Assembly: GCA_015039365.1 (NCBI GenBank)
Contig: WION01000039.1
Span: forward strand, 1 to 64,000
Reading direction: 5' to 3'
DNA: 64,000 nt
DNA from: Amanita rubescens
Lineage: Eukaryota; Basidiomycota; Agaricomycetes; Agaricales; Amanitaceae
Made by a program: the position numbers and the translations under genes. Position 1 is the stretch's first letter, and every line of letters starts with the position of its first letter. The notes below the pieces were generated by a model. That model was not told the origin of the DNA. It saw only the letters and a program-made list of their open reading frames with translations, and ran no database searches. This document shows, piece after piece, positions 45,014 to 57,202 of this stretch.

Positions 45014-45797
45014 TGTTCGAAAGTCCGGTTCAGTCCGGTTTTTTGCGCTATTTTTGGTGCAACCGGACTGCAACCGGTTTTTGAAATTTCGGATTTTGGT
45101 GCAACCGGACCGAAACTGGTGAAAACCGGTCCTGCAGTAAGGCAGGCTGGTTTTGCAACCGGTTGCAACCGGTTTTTGCCCAAAACCGCTTATGTAATAC
45201 TGAAAATTTTGAAATATACATAGATAACATCCTAGACCACCAGATAAGCTATGTTATGGACATTGGATATGTAATTTTTCAAGATTTGACATTTACTACA
45301 TTAATACAAGTGGTTGAATGGGTGGATGCGAAAATGGGCAGTTGGATGTTGTTGCTAAAATTAGACTAAAGTGATGTCATTGATATGTCTCAGCAATTTG
45401 TTCAAGGAAATTTCTAATTTTAGCAATGTTATCCAAGTCCCCATTGGCGAATCCACCCTCCAACCCTGACAATAGTTGTGTACGAAGGGTTATATAGGTG
45501 GATGCATGAAAGGGCAGTTGGATGACACTGCTAAAATTAGAAATTATTCTAATTTTAGCAGCATCATCCGAGTCCCCACTGGCCAATCCACCCCTCCGCA
45601 CCTCCCAACGGTTTCTGTAAAAGACCGGTTGCAACCGGTTGCCAACCGGTCTTTCACTTCTGGCCAAAAAACCCGGACCGAAACCGATTGCATCTCGGAA
45701 TTGCCAAAACCGGCAACTGAAGTTCGGTTGCAACCGAATTTGGTCCGGTCCGGTCCCGGTCTTTTGCCGGTTGCACAACCGGACTTGTAGAACACTA
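45011..45797. mobile_element. Short hAT-like element (787 bp)
   Basis: Ends are TAGTGTTCGAAAGTCCGGTT and, reversed from the right, TAGTGTTCTACAAGTCCGGTT. Subterminal zones are dense in CAACCGG and CCGGTT words. The centre (45300-45600) is an imperfect palindrome around CTAAAATTAG-type words. No transposase is encoded. An exact 8-bp duplication was not found. Confidence 0.7.
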
Positions 45798-46285
45798 ATC
45801 GTAATAGACGCCTGTAGCGACTGAGGGCATCCGGGGGACGGCCGAGACAAGAGCTCCAGAAAGCGGCGAAGTATCAGTGAAGGAGTACTCAGGCTGAGTT
45901 TCCAAGTCTAAGCGGCGGTTGGCGGGATGATAAGTGCGTGTGTTAGCTGAGACCAGGACGCGAAGTTGGGAGAGCTGGAGTCAGCAGGTAGTAAGGGACC
46001 AAGACCATTTATACTAGCACCATGTGAGTGACTATAGCGTTCGACGCTGACTCTGGGTCCGCGGACACGAGCTGTACCTTCTCTTTGGCGCTCTCTTTGG
46101 TTCTCTTTTGTTTTCTCTTTGGCTCTCTCTCAAACTCCAAGGCAATCATCATTCGGAGTCTGCCAACTAGCACTAGTAGCCTCATGCAGTGGGGGCGGCA
46201 CTCAGGCTGGACTCTTTTTCAGGCGCTCTCTTTCGCGCTCTCTAAGAGTCCTCACGTATACTGGTACGTAAATTCAATACATGCT
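45798..46285. other. Gene-free stretch
   Basis: Holds a CTCTTTGGCGCTCTCTTTGG cluster at 46078-46140 and a shorter one at 46221-46248. No gene is supported. Confidence 0.45.
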
Positions 46286-48398
46286 TTACAATGTTCCTTG
46301 TAATGTAGTTGGGATAATAGCAGCCCGACCAAAGTAGCAGAAGTATGTCTGCGTATAGTATCGGGCGAGGGCATATTCATAGTATAATAATTCAATCTCA
46401 GGAGTGTCGACTGTGGGTGTAGGCAATCGTGCTAGATCATGATATCGATGATAATCAACCCATTCAAACATCACCCGGCGCAGTGCGTTGAGATATGGTA
46501 ACCGATCCCGGACGTTAGGCGATGCCAAACCCCGACGAGCATTTTGAACCGAGACTGACGCAAGGTGGTGAGGTTGGTCAGGACGGAAGTAGAAACAGCG
46601 CAAAATAAGCTCCTCCCGTACTAAAGAGCCCAGCTCCTGAGGTCGATTCTCAAACAAGCGTCGATCGAGAGCGCGGCGGTCCAGCATGAGGAGTTCGAAC
46701 CGAAATGATAATTCCGAAATCCCCCACATGTTTTCCTGCGCCTCGTGTACCGAGAATTCCCTATCAGGAACCTTGTGGAGATTGGATACGTCGATGCCTA
46801 ATTCAGTCGCCTCTGGTAACAGCAAAAGTTTGAGAAATTCCCGAGAAGCCCCTGCCTTGCTCTCTGAATTAGGTGCACGCGCACCAAGTAACGTACACCA
46901 GTCCTGGCCCGAAAGTAGCTGGACCTTAGAGGCATTTGACGCCAGGCGATAGATGCATATGTCGCGTATGACAGTCCAGGCAGTGAGATACCGGTTGCGT
47001 CGATTAGCGTTGTCACCAGAACAGAAAATGCCAGGTTCGGGGAACGCATACTTCCCGTCATTGTCTGCGAGCTTGGTTTGCGAAAACAGCATTTCCAGAC
47101 TATGATCCACAGCACCAAGTGCCTTCTGCCACGATTCTAGCGGAAACGACATGTATGGGCTGTCAATCGGATCGAACTTATCGCGGGATAGAGGTTGACC
47201 TGGTTTCCCAGAGCGCCGAGGATCTGCCGAAATGAGAATATGCGCAATGCGTTGAAAAGAGTAACCTACACGGTTGGGATCTTGCACTAGTGCTCCGATG
47301 ATTCTGCGACGGCCCAGCAGTACGGCTGTTCTGGACAAACTCGTGGGGTCTGATTCCTTTGGTATTGCCATCGCTGAAAAGGTCCGTGTAGCAAAGTGAT
47401 TTCAGTCCATGTTTGGAAATTGCACAAAATCTGTTGTAATTTGAATCCCCAACGTATATACGCGGGAAAGGCACGGGGTAATCGTCCAATTCCAAAGTAT
47501 CTTTTGGTTGAATGACGCTTGTGATAGTCAAGATATTCTCGGTAGAAAAGGAGGACAGGGGACGTATAAGCCAATATGGGATGCCTGCAGAAAACAGCCT
47601 CTCCGCAACATGGGCATCTCGAACGAAGCAACCGATGACATTAGCCGTCGTCTTTGAGGGAGGGATATGGCCGTCCATGTGGGGTTCGTAGATCTCTATG
47701 TAGTCCATCAGAGCCCGGAGTTCCATCCACTGACATTGAACTTGTCGACATTCAAATAGAACTTCTTTTCGCGTCATTGCAATTGCTCTCAAGCGACTGA
47801 GAGTACGGTGGAGGTTTGCGGAAAGTGAACGCGTTAAAGGATGCTGATTACTGGGATCATTTTTTGTTCGATATTGCCCCACTCGTTGGTTCAACCGTTC
47901 GCAAGATTGCTCCATCGATCGTAATTCTTGATGAGGCAGGAATCCGATACCAATATTCCATCCGTGGCGTAGCGTTGGCTCAAAATCTCGATGGGTGGGA
48001 TTCCACCACATGATTGAATCCTCTGCCGCTTGTCCTTCAGGTTTGGGAATGCAGCAGAGGTATGGTGCTGAGTGGGAAAATGGTTGAGGCCATTGCGTGT
48101 GATCATCTGGACCGTAACGACCATCGAACCTTCCGTATACATTGCAAGGACCAGGAGGTGAGAACAGGTCCTCTTGATTTGGCGTAGCGATATAGAAGTC
48201 AGAATGTCGGGGATGAAGAGCGGCAACACGACCGTCAAATGGCCCGAGAGGGACTGAGAAGTTCACATTAAATAACAATGAACTACTGTCATAAGCCAAT
48301 TCCAACTTACCATCAGTTCTCCGATTCTCAAGTAAAATCTTTGCTCCTACAGACAACGAGAATGTAGGCGGCATGTTCAATGAGTCGGCAACTGTCAT
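46286..48398 (-). pseudogene. Uncharacterised mushroom-family protein, frameshifted
   Basis: Starts at ATG 48398 (MTVADSLNMPPTFSLSVGAK). The N-terminal half has NVNFSVPLGPFDGRVAALHP, PGPCNVYGRFDGRYGPDDH and MWWNPTHRDFEPT. Near 47370 the reading moves by one base to a second frame (AIPKESDPTSL to YYTQTYFCYFGRAAIIP) that ends at 46286. Both halves match, from memory, one large family repeated in Agaricomycete genomes with no assigned function, so the break is a frameshift rather than two genes. Length and order are otherwise complete, about 700 residues. No catalytic motif was recognised. It is divergent to the deaminase gene at 49015. Confidence 0.65.
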
Positions 48399-49014
48399 TA
48401 CTAGTGGCTGAGAATAACATGAAAAACAGAGGCTGAGAAAACCTACCGAATTGAATATTAATAGCACAAATGAAGAAGCCTTCAAAAAGCACCGAAGATG
48501 ACTTCGAGTCAGTCGCCCTAATACTACTAATAGTAATAGTATGGTCACGTCGGATGCACGTTGAACTCCGACGCCGCGTTAGTACTCATCGGGAATCAAA
48601 CTTCCCTAGCAGTCACGGTACTCCAATTGAAATATGCCCCTGAGTCTTTCTGAGTCGCAAACAGTCAAGAACTTGAACCGTTGATCCCCTAGTTCCAGAC
48701 CTCTAGCAGTTTCTCTGGCTTACGCTGTCCCTCTGCTTCTTCTCTCAACTGTTCCAAACCATTCTGTTCGGGGTCTCGATCTGACCCGCTGAGCCTGAGC
48801 CTGGCGGCACTAATGCTACTGCCTACTATTGGCCGCCATTTGGAAACATTGACCTCACTGATTCCTAGACTCTGGCAACGTTGGCCTCTCAGGTTGTGGC
48901 CCGAGCGTGAGAGTCTAGAGGAGACATGAAACCATATCGGGCTAATACTGCTAGCATGCGGCTAGTGTGAAGGCCAGCGCCTATCACCCGTACTACCCTG
49001 CACCACTCTGCCCC
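48399..49014. promoter_or_regulatory. Divergent intergenic region
   Basis: 616 bases separate two oppositely directed genes and must hold both promoters. CT-rich stretches occur at 48700-48770. No clear TATA box was identified. Confidence 0.4.
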
Positions 49015-51703
49015 ATGGCCGAGTCCCCTGAATGGGAACAGCTCCGCCAGCGTTTCCGAAATGTCATCGCTCTCTACCGTCTTGTTCGGTGTATCAACGA
49101 AGGCTACCCGTCGCTGCCCGATTCATCTGCTCCAAAGCTCGAAGCACTCCCGAGCCGGCGCAATGTACTCGAAGCTATAACGACTATTCTGGTAGTAGAC
49201 CATGAAATCCTCGCGGCTGCATCTTTCTCCGAAGCCACAGACAATAGCCAGGTCTCAGTTACCGGTAGTCTTGTGTGTGTCTCCTCTGACGAGGTCGTTC
49301 AGGAACTCCGCAATCCCAGGCAAAGTCCACTGGAAAATGCGAATACTGAGCACACTGCGGATATCGACCTTGATTTTCCGCTGGAGATCGATACCGAGGG
49401 CATCAATACTCATAGTACAAAAGTCGTCGCTATCAGCAACCCACACACGGCGCATCAGAAATTACCACAATTCCAATTTTCCAGTACCAACCCCCAGGGC
49501 CTCTGCCTTGTTAAAGATGGACGTGACTTGTGGTGTATGATTAAGGATGATGATGAGGATACAGGCTGGGAAAACATTATACAGAAGTACGTCTTTGGCT
49601 ATACTTGCACCTTCCAATACTTATCCAATTGGCAATGATCAGTCAACCCACTTTGCCGGATCACGTAACAACTTTAAATTCCTACCTTAACGACTACAGG
49701 CTCAGCACCTCGCAATGCCAAAAACAGTTTGAACGTAAATTTTCCAAATATCTAATCGCAGCATGTTGGAGGAAGATGCATCGACAGATGACGACTTGGT
49801 CCTCACTGGGGCTCCTCTATAATTTAGCACATATTCCAACCGAAACATTGAGGAAAATTACAAACAAACGAACAGTGGTCTTTGACCAAAGGCTGTCGCG
49901 CTACTTAACGATCCTTAAAGAAAGTCATTCCGATGTTCTCTTTGGTTACAATCCTGTCACAGTCGAGCCGCGTATGGAGCAAATTCCTCGTCCGAACATA
50001 GCTTTACTTCAGAAAACCACGGGTTACAATATTATCTACAATGACGCCGAAACGGCCATCAACTTTCACCAGTTTTTCATTCACCTTCTCCTTGGCTTTG
50101 TGAAAGCATTGGCGCGTTTGTCCAAGGCTATGAAGAGAAAGGTCAATGAATCACCCGATATCAAGGAAATTACCAGTGCCATAGCGTCTGCCGCTCCTAT
50201 CGTCCGTGCGTTGGTCATGGTGGTACACTCCGATGCGCTGGAAACACATCTACAAACGCTTCGTACAACAGAGGCTGAGCTGAGGATGCCCACGATCGAT
50301 TCGATACCAAATTATACGAAGTTCGCCGCGGCAAACGACCTTATCTTAGGAAAGGGGTACAAAGATGCCAAGGGCAAAGGGAGGGACAAAGGTGCCAAGG
50401 ACGAGGACAAGGGCGTCGAAAGCAGGGACAAAGGTGCCAAGGATGAGGACAAGGGCGTCGAAAGCAGGGACAAAGGTGCCAAAGACGAGGACAAGGGCGT
50501 CGAAAGAAGGGACATGAATACCAAGGGCGAGGGCAAGGGCGAGGGCATGAATGAAGGAGGTACGAATGACGAGGACGAGAACGAAAACGAAAACGGCTAC
50601 CCGGGGTATGGCGAAGCAGAGGAAGATGAGAATGCCGACTTGGTGCGTTCGGCATATACGGCGGATCATACGGTTCTCAGAAGGTGGATCATGACGTTTG
50701 TCGGTCATTTCTCAGCGAAGCGCATCCTGGAAAGGCACGTTACGGGCGCTGGCTTGGATAAGCCTGTCGACATCCGTCTCATTGCTGTGAAGCGTGCGTC
50801 AGCGTTTCTCAGTTCCTGGGACGACATGAAAGGTCTAATTAAGGATGTGACAGCACCTCTATATGCATTTCAACCAGATGACTTTGTCCGACGCTGTGTT
50901 GAAAAGCTTTCCACCCATGTCATGCCCAATGCATCCGACAATGCATCCGGAAATGCATCCAATGAAATGACTTCTCAGCCTGAGCGCTGGGGGTTTGGGA
51001 TGCTGCTCAATGCCGACATCAAGAGTCACGCGGACCAGGACGGGTTGGTGAAATACACTGGATGCCAACACTGCGAGATAATTGTGGCAGTGCTTATGCT
51101 CTATTATCAAGAGTTCATCCCTGACTCTCAGGAAAACCGCGAGCTTCTGAACCTCTGCAAGGTATTACACCTACCCATACTTTACTTCGCTGTTCTGATC
51201 AGCTACAGAAACTTGATCATAGATGGATTGCAGTGTCGAAGCGATGTTGCCCCGTTTGTTGGGAATTGCTGTCCATTCTACGGGAGCACCCTTCCCATCC
51301 AGCCTTGGAAGTTCGTGGCCGTCATTCTACCGTTTACCAAGTTGATTTGCTACCGGGGCTCCCAGTCCCCGTCATTCGAAATCTCCTTGACTTCTTTGAA
51401 CACAAGTTGTACGATGAACTCAAAAACCTGGATCAGAGCGGTAGGGGCAGTCACAAGCGTAATCTCTCCATAGAAAGCGATGCCGGTTTATCCACTGGCA
51501 CAATTAGCACCGAAAGTCTAGACAGTGCAGGTATCAACAGCGAAATCGAGTCTGCTAGGCGGCATTCTCTCGCCAGCCCTGAACAAATTGTCCCTGAACT
51601 TAACTCAACTCCCATCTCCCGTTCCGGATTGAGGCGCTCCCATCCCAAATCGGGTTTCTCCCGTTCTAGCGAGTCGATTCAGGGGATAGGAAGCCTTGAG
51701 TGA
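49015..51703 (+). CDS. OTT_1508-like nucleotide/nucleic-acid deaminase family protein
   Basis: Three exons, 49015-49586, 49643-51161 and 51203-51703, join in phase to 863 residues (MAESPEWEQLRQRF). The introns are 56 nt and an unusually short 41 nt. The start is the first ATG; the open frame extends upstream without one. The C-terminal third has a deaminase signature: H667-x-E669 in GCQHCEIIVAVL, and the second zinc site C713-x-x-C716 in VSKRCCPVCWELL, followed by VRGRHSTVYQVDLLP. This layout matches fungal OTT_1508-type deaminases, whose substrate is unknown. A tandem 14-residue repeat (RDKGAKDEDKGVES, x3) and an acidic run precede it at about 436-530. The tail is Ser-rich. The frame looks intact. 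Confidence 0.72.
50377..50510 (+). repeat. 42-bp in-frame tandem repeat (x3)
   Basis: Three copies of a 42-bp unit encode GAKDEDKGVE(S/R)RD inside the deaminase gene, followed by GEGKGEG-type degenerate runs. Confidence 0.9.
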
Positions 51704-52437
51704 TACAGGCTCAAGTTTGTCCATATTAGCGTTCAACTCCTCCTTCAGCCTTTACCCCTCTCAGTCTTTCTCCGAGTGCATATTCATTCTCTTGTAAAAT
51801 AGCTGCCCTGTTCGATGGATTCAATCCCTTGATGACCATCCAACCGCTGTTTAGATCAACGTCGGCTTCAGCTGTCCGGAGTGTTTTATTTTTTTGTTCA
51901 TTAGATTGTTATACCGCGCGAGCTAGTTGTTTATTGATAATGAACATCGTGTAAACTACTACGAAATCAACATTTCATGGGCCGTAGCAGAGGTCACAAT
52001 ATGTGACTGACAACCGTGACAGTGATTTACCAACATGACATACAGTGGTACTGGCAGTATCATGTACCCCGCTTCGCCGACTTCGACACCTCAACAAGGA
52101 TCTCTACCCACTGCAGTCCCACCATGTCACACTCACTACCGGATCTCACCATTATCATCACGCCGGTGTTATGGGACGAGCGAAGCACTGTCTGGCGAGT
52201 CTACGGAGGCGACCCTGTCACCATGATTCACTAGCTCTGCTGAGCAACCCCTGTGATATCGTTCATATATCCTCATTCACTGACAGCACACATCTGCTAC
52301 GACCGAGTGCCGTATAGTTATGTGAGGGGGACTGGTGGAGCTTTGGCACCACGAGATGTTGACGGGCACTGTAAGTGGAGTGCCATGCTCAATATTTTTG
52401 ACCTCACGCGCCTCAAGTTCTGCCTCCTGACCTAGTA
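51704..52437. other. Gene-free stretch
   Basis: Three overlapping short plus-strand frames at 52016-52317 have no domain. It contains the 3' flank of the deaminase gene. Confidence 0.4.
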
Positions 52438-53521
52438 ATGGGCCTGATAATTACTCTAGCAGCACTCGACACGACTGCACCGCTGCCACCGACATCGCTT
52501 CCGAATCTCGGGAGCAGCGATCTGCTCAAAGGTTGGCAGGCAGAACAAGGACAACGGGAGGAAGCAGCCGCCCTCCAGCGAGAGACTACTATCGGCAAGC
52601 GTGTCCGATGGATCACATGTCACGGCTGGCGCTGTCGCGCCATTCTCGCCTCTTTCTCTCCTCCCACCACCATGCCCGCCTACCTGACACCCCCCACTGC
52701 CCTAAATCCACTCACTCAGGTATGGCTTTGCATCATCTTGTGCAAAGACGATCTCAGTTTACTCTCCTCTCCCCTGAATGAGGTGAATGTCTCATTTTCA
52801 TCAAATTTGTATCTACCACGCTAATCAACTCCTTAGATTGCACATATATCTGTTCAAAAGCAACACCCAGCCACCTCCAACATTTCATATTTATGTCACC
52901 TCCGGTCGCACCCCGCCATTCGCCCTGTAGCCCCCAATTTGCACGTTGGCGACACGATCGCCCAATTTAGCAGGTGCCCATCTCTTCAGGTAAATGGGAT
53001 GTTTTATTTATGTCCACGCAAGACGCTGGCAGTTGATTATGACCGAGGCAACTAGCTGCCCAATCCCACTCCCTTAGACCTTCATTTGTTGATACATGCA
53101 TGGATGGCAACGCTACACCAAAGTTATCGAAGAACCCTCTAGAACATTACTCCAGGGAATATCTCTGAGCGCATTGCAGGGAGTTCTCTCATTCACATTC
53201 GCCGCGTGCCTATCAAGAACGCCACATTTACAGCGGCTGTGGCTCGTCCGACACAGCCTCTGCTTACCGATGCAAATCACCGTTCTATTCAGCCTCGAGG
53301 GGCTCCGCCGTGTCCGAAACTGCGGAAAAACAAAGGACAGCCTGGAAGCGTGGAGCAGGCAACTAGCTTCCCCACCGCCATCCCTCGCAGCCCTTCACCG
53401 TCCATATTTCGACAAGAATGGTGTTCCGCTCTTCTTCTATCTAGAGGATCAACCGCTCCGGAAGGAAAGGGCCTGGGATAACTTCAACCACCAGCTGGAG
53501 AACCGCGAGCAACGACATTAA
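52438..53521 (+). pseudogene. Degenerate multi-exon gene, copy 1 (possibly BRCT-like)
   Basis: Exon-like pieces are bounded by CCTTAG acceptors (52838, 53080) and a GTAAATGG donor (52989). The last frame, 53096-53521, ends with HRPYFDKNGVPLFFYLEDQP, which recalls the first strand of BRCT domains, and the next piece (53580) reads NVAIVPRAIATFV. Parts are duplicated at 53940-54130 and 56030-56270. Many frame breaks are present. BRCT assignment is weak. Confidence 0.35.
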
Positions 53522-53582
53522 GTCTAAACCATCCACCCCGCATTTTTCGTTTTGTTCTGCTTACGTTCTTTGTTAGAAGGAA

Positions 53583-54130
53583 ATGTTGCAATCGTACCAC
53601 GAGCGATTGCAACATTTGTTCCACCACTTTCAGCCCACCCTCAACTGTCACCTGGTCGACAGCAATGAGCCAAACCCGCGAGTCAACAAGATCCTTGACA
53701 AGAGGACCGGAAATGAGATCGAGGGGAGAAAGGGGGTCCTCCACATCGTTCAATGTTGGCATGCCCAAGGCCACCCGTTCAATTCCTTTTCCCTTCCTTA
53801 TTTTGCCATTTTTTTTGATGAATCATCGAGGACAAAGAGATTGTTACTACACCTGGCGCATCCTCTCCTCCCTCTTCCGGCTTCCCAACAACTCCATCCC
53901 CATTTAGACCACCCCTCCAGGCCCTGTTGTACCCCGCCTCCCCAATGGCCGTAAGTATCCCATCTCATTAAGTATAACCTTAGCGTACTAAGCACTGCCT
54001 TAGATCGTCCGCATTTGCATTCAAAGCACCACCCAGCCTTCCCAACGTTTCGTATATATGCTACCTATTGCTGCACCCCGCCCGACGCGTCTAGACGAAC
54101 CAAGGAAGAGGTGCAGGAATCGATAATCGC
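53583..54130 (+). pseudogene. Degenerate multi-exon gene, copy 2
   Basis: A clear intron, GTAAGT to CCTTAG (53949-54003), precedes a segment (ATCGTCCGCATTTGC, CACCACCCAGCC) about 70% like 52839-52925. The two blocks therefore look like diverged duplicates of one gene. Open frames are short and no domain is firm. Confidence 0.35.
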
Positions 54131-56029
54131 CAGGTTTGATGTTCTCTCAGTCACTGTTCTACGTTCGCGATGCTTGTTCTCACTCTATACATAGCTAATT
54201 CTTATCAAACTCCAATGACTACCTCAAAGCGAGGCATTCATTCATCCCCCATTTCTACGGTGCCCTACTCAACTTCCTCTCCCGCTAGCTGGGTGCTTCA
54301 ATCTTAAACACATTTATGTTTAATACGCTAACTATTATCCTACCCTGTACAAAAAGCACCTCACCATCACCCTCGACCTTTTCTCTCTATACCAGCATTG
54401 CCCACGCCCCCTGGTTTGCCCTGCAGCGATCGTTTTACAAGATAGGCGCTTCCCAAATTGGGAAGGCGAGTCATCACATCCGTCACATGTCACAATTGGC
54501 AGTCCGGTCCACGGTACGATCAGCCCGGGTGTAAAGGTGGTAGCCAGACGCTGGGCAGAAAAGTCAGTATCCTCGGGCTTGGACTCCCCTCGGATATCCG
54601 GCTGCCGACGCTTGGAGGCACCTCTTCCATTGTCTCGGCGACCGCACAATCGAACTCTAACCGGTTGAAGCTGTCGAGGCTACCGCTGATCTCCTCGCAC
54701 ATGCAAGGGAGGAAGACGAGCAGGTGAGAGAACGAGGAGATGGAAAGGCTGATGAGGGCTAGGATGGACATGAAGGGTTCTCTCCGGGTGTCAATCCGAG
54801 ATGGATTGGAACGAGAAGGAAAACGAGAACGACGACGATGGGAGTAGAACTTTAATGAGACTCATCGCTCACTTCCTCAAACTCGCTCGTAGACATTGGG
54901 AGACTCCATTGCATGTCCGCTGCACCCCATCTCCTCAGGCGTGCTTGCCATGTGGTTCAGCTTTCTGACAGTTAACAGTGAGTGGTTGGGAGAGATATAT
55001 TGAAAGTGCCCAACACGTTTATAAAGGGGCAGAAGCGGGTGTGAAGAGGTTGATTGACTAGTGCGAAGGAGATGGCGACGACGAATGTCGTCGTTGACCG
55101 TTAATAACGTCGTTAGTTGTATTATAATCTTGAATCTTATCTAAATCCGACGCCTTCGATTAAAATCACTTGTAAGATGAGCTGGTTCCGGTTGGTAGCA
55201 CTGAGTACTGAAGTACTGATGGCTGATGATTGCTAGCCTGTGACTGGTGTGACAACGGCTCTGCTGCCATTGAAGCAGGCTCGGACTTCCAGCCTGGCGG
55301 CAGCAACCTCTTCTTCTCTCCTCGCTCTCCTATCATGCCCTTTCGATATTCAAGACCACCGCGCAGAAAGCACAGGAGTTAGACGTTACGTCGCTCTCAA
55401 AGGATAGCTAGACTCTCGAGTCGCCCTTTCTCGGCCGAACATGCGCATACAGTATTTTTTCAATCTGAATAGTTGTCTCGATGTTGGATCCAGTTTCATT
55501 GGTTGAGTTTTTGGCAAGGTCACTATCCTCTCGTCAACTCTTTTGTGATAGAATCTGATATTTTTTCACGATATTCTCATCAATGATTCCGGATCTCACC
55601 TGCTCTCTCATTCTTTGTGCAAGTAAATGTTCTGCTTGCGAATTGGATGGCAGGTTAAGTATAGCATAAACGCCAGTGTAGTAGTTTCTCAATGCGAATT
55701 CAAGCTCTGGAGCCATTCGACTGACGTGTTGTCGCCCGCCATCCCGGTTTCTAGGAGGTGAAGTGAGACGGTGAAAAGGGTCCGAAGTTTGTCCAACGCG
55801 CCATCAAAGGCGGCTATCGCAGAGCTCCGTTTCGCTGTCACGAGTTAGTGGAGGATCAGGGTGCCGAAGAGATCGCCAGGAAGAGGTCACGCAAAGACCT
55901 TTAGTGAAGGTAGAAGATGCCTGCTTGGACGACGAGAAACGCTCGGACGATGATGCGGCGCCTACACTGAGTTCGTCCTTGGAGCAATTCCCATAGGGTG
56001 AGGCGAGGCCAGTTGCGATGTATGGTAAC
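54131..56029. other. Gene-free stretch
   Basis: Short frames on both strands (for example 54335-54649 and 55534-55716) show no domain. Part may be further decay of the 52-54 kb gene family. Confidence 0.4.
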
Positions 56030-56270
56030 GGTGAAGGTAAATGGCATATTTTATTTATGTCCGCCCAAGACTCTGATCCTCCTGTGCGTATAGGTGTCGT
56101 GCCTGCCTTGGACGCGGCAACGAATAGAATGACCTTGCGCGGGTGATTGTGATCTTGAATTTGGAGGCAATGCCTGGCGCTACACCCAAGTTACTCCAGA
56201 GAACGTCGTCTATATCTTCTCTGACGTAGTATTGGGTGGACCCAAGGATCGAGTGAGTCGGCAGGCGAGG
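56030..56270 (+). pseudogene. Third fragment of the 52-kb gene family
   Basis: GGTAAATGGCATATTTTATT at 56035 matches the intron start at 52989 (GGTAAATGGGATGTTTTATT). The following coding-like text, AWRYTQVTPENVVYIF, parallels WQRYTKVIEEPS at 53105. It is a fragment only. Confidence 0.4.
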
Positions 56271-57202
56271 TCTTCATTGACCAGGAGATTTTACCTTGGT
56301 TGAAGCTGTTGGAAGGAACTTCGTAACAATCGCAGGTTCTTTAATTGTCACTGAGGGTGAAACGGAGGTACTTGGTCTTGCCGCGGGTGTTCTGCAGAGC
56401 TCCCGAGTTCCAACCACGCCAGTCTGGGAAAGGTGCGAAATATCCAGACAGGGTGGGCAGAAAAAATAATCAAGGTTGTAGGACGGGGACGATGGATAAC
56501 TAACAGGAAGGCCTACCTCGCTGCGCTTGCCGCCCAATGCTTCAACATAGTACATTTGCTGTACTATTGCAGAACCACGCTTTCTGACTCCATTCCCTGT
56601 CGGAGATATACTAGTAGTAACTAAGCCTTCAGCAACAAGTCTTCGTTTAATATTTCAAGGCTATCAAAATCGTATTTCCTTTATTACAGCAGTAATTGCA
56701 GATAAGGGAGAGCCTGCCATTGCACCCGAGGCCAGCACCATCGGGAAAGTGGTAAAGTGTGGGAAAGGCGACAAGAAGCGTAGGGGGCGGGAAGTTCCTC
56801 TGCACGGGTCGTCTACCGCTAACATAGTGGCACTGTGGCAGCAACTGGTGGACTGTATACTAGTAGTACTAGTCCAATGATCAATCGGAGCCAAAGAGAG
56901 GGCCAAAGAGAGGGCCAAAGAGAGGGCCAAAGAGAGAGTCTGTCACGTAAATGTTACCATTCGAGTCGGCATCCCGACTCGTAGCGATCGTATACCTCCT
57001 GTCGCTCTCTTATTGTCCCTCCCTCTTTTTCAGGATCTACTCATTCACCACTTAGCTGGGATTTTGGACTTCCTGCGCATGAACCAGATACATCTATCGA
57101 GATTTGTCAATTAGAAGGACAGCACTTCTACTAAAGGGAATAAAGGAGCAATCATGGAAATTTCATCAACCGTATTTCTGCAACCGTGCTTCGTTACCCC
57201 GG
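56271..57202. other. Gene-free stretch with CCAAAGAGAGGG repeats
   Basis: At 56889-56940 a 14-16 bp unit, GGCCAAAGAGAG, is repeated four times. The rest carries no supported gene. Confidence 0.5.
56889..56940. repeat. GGCCAAAGAGAG tandem repeat (x4)
   Basis: Four head-to-tail copies. It is the reverse complement of the CTCTCTTTGGC word clustered at 39.7, 43.6 and 46.1 kb. Confidence 0.8.

Noticed and set aside
48967..49014. Upstream start for the deaminase at 48967
   Set aside because: Begins at GTG; the ATG at 49015 is the first usable start.
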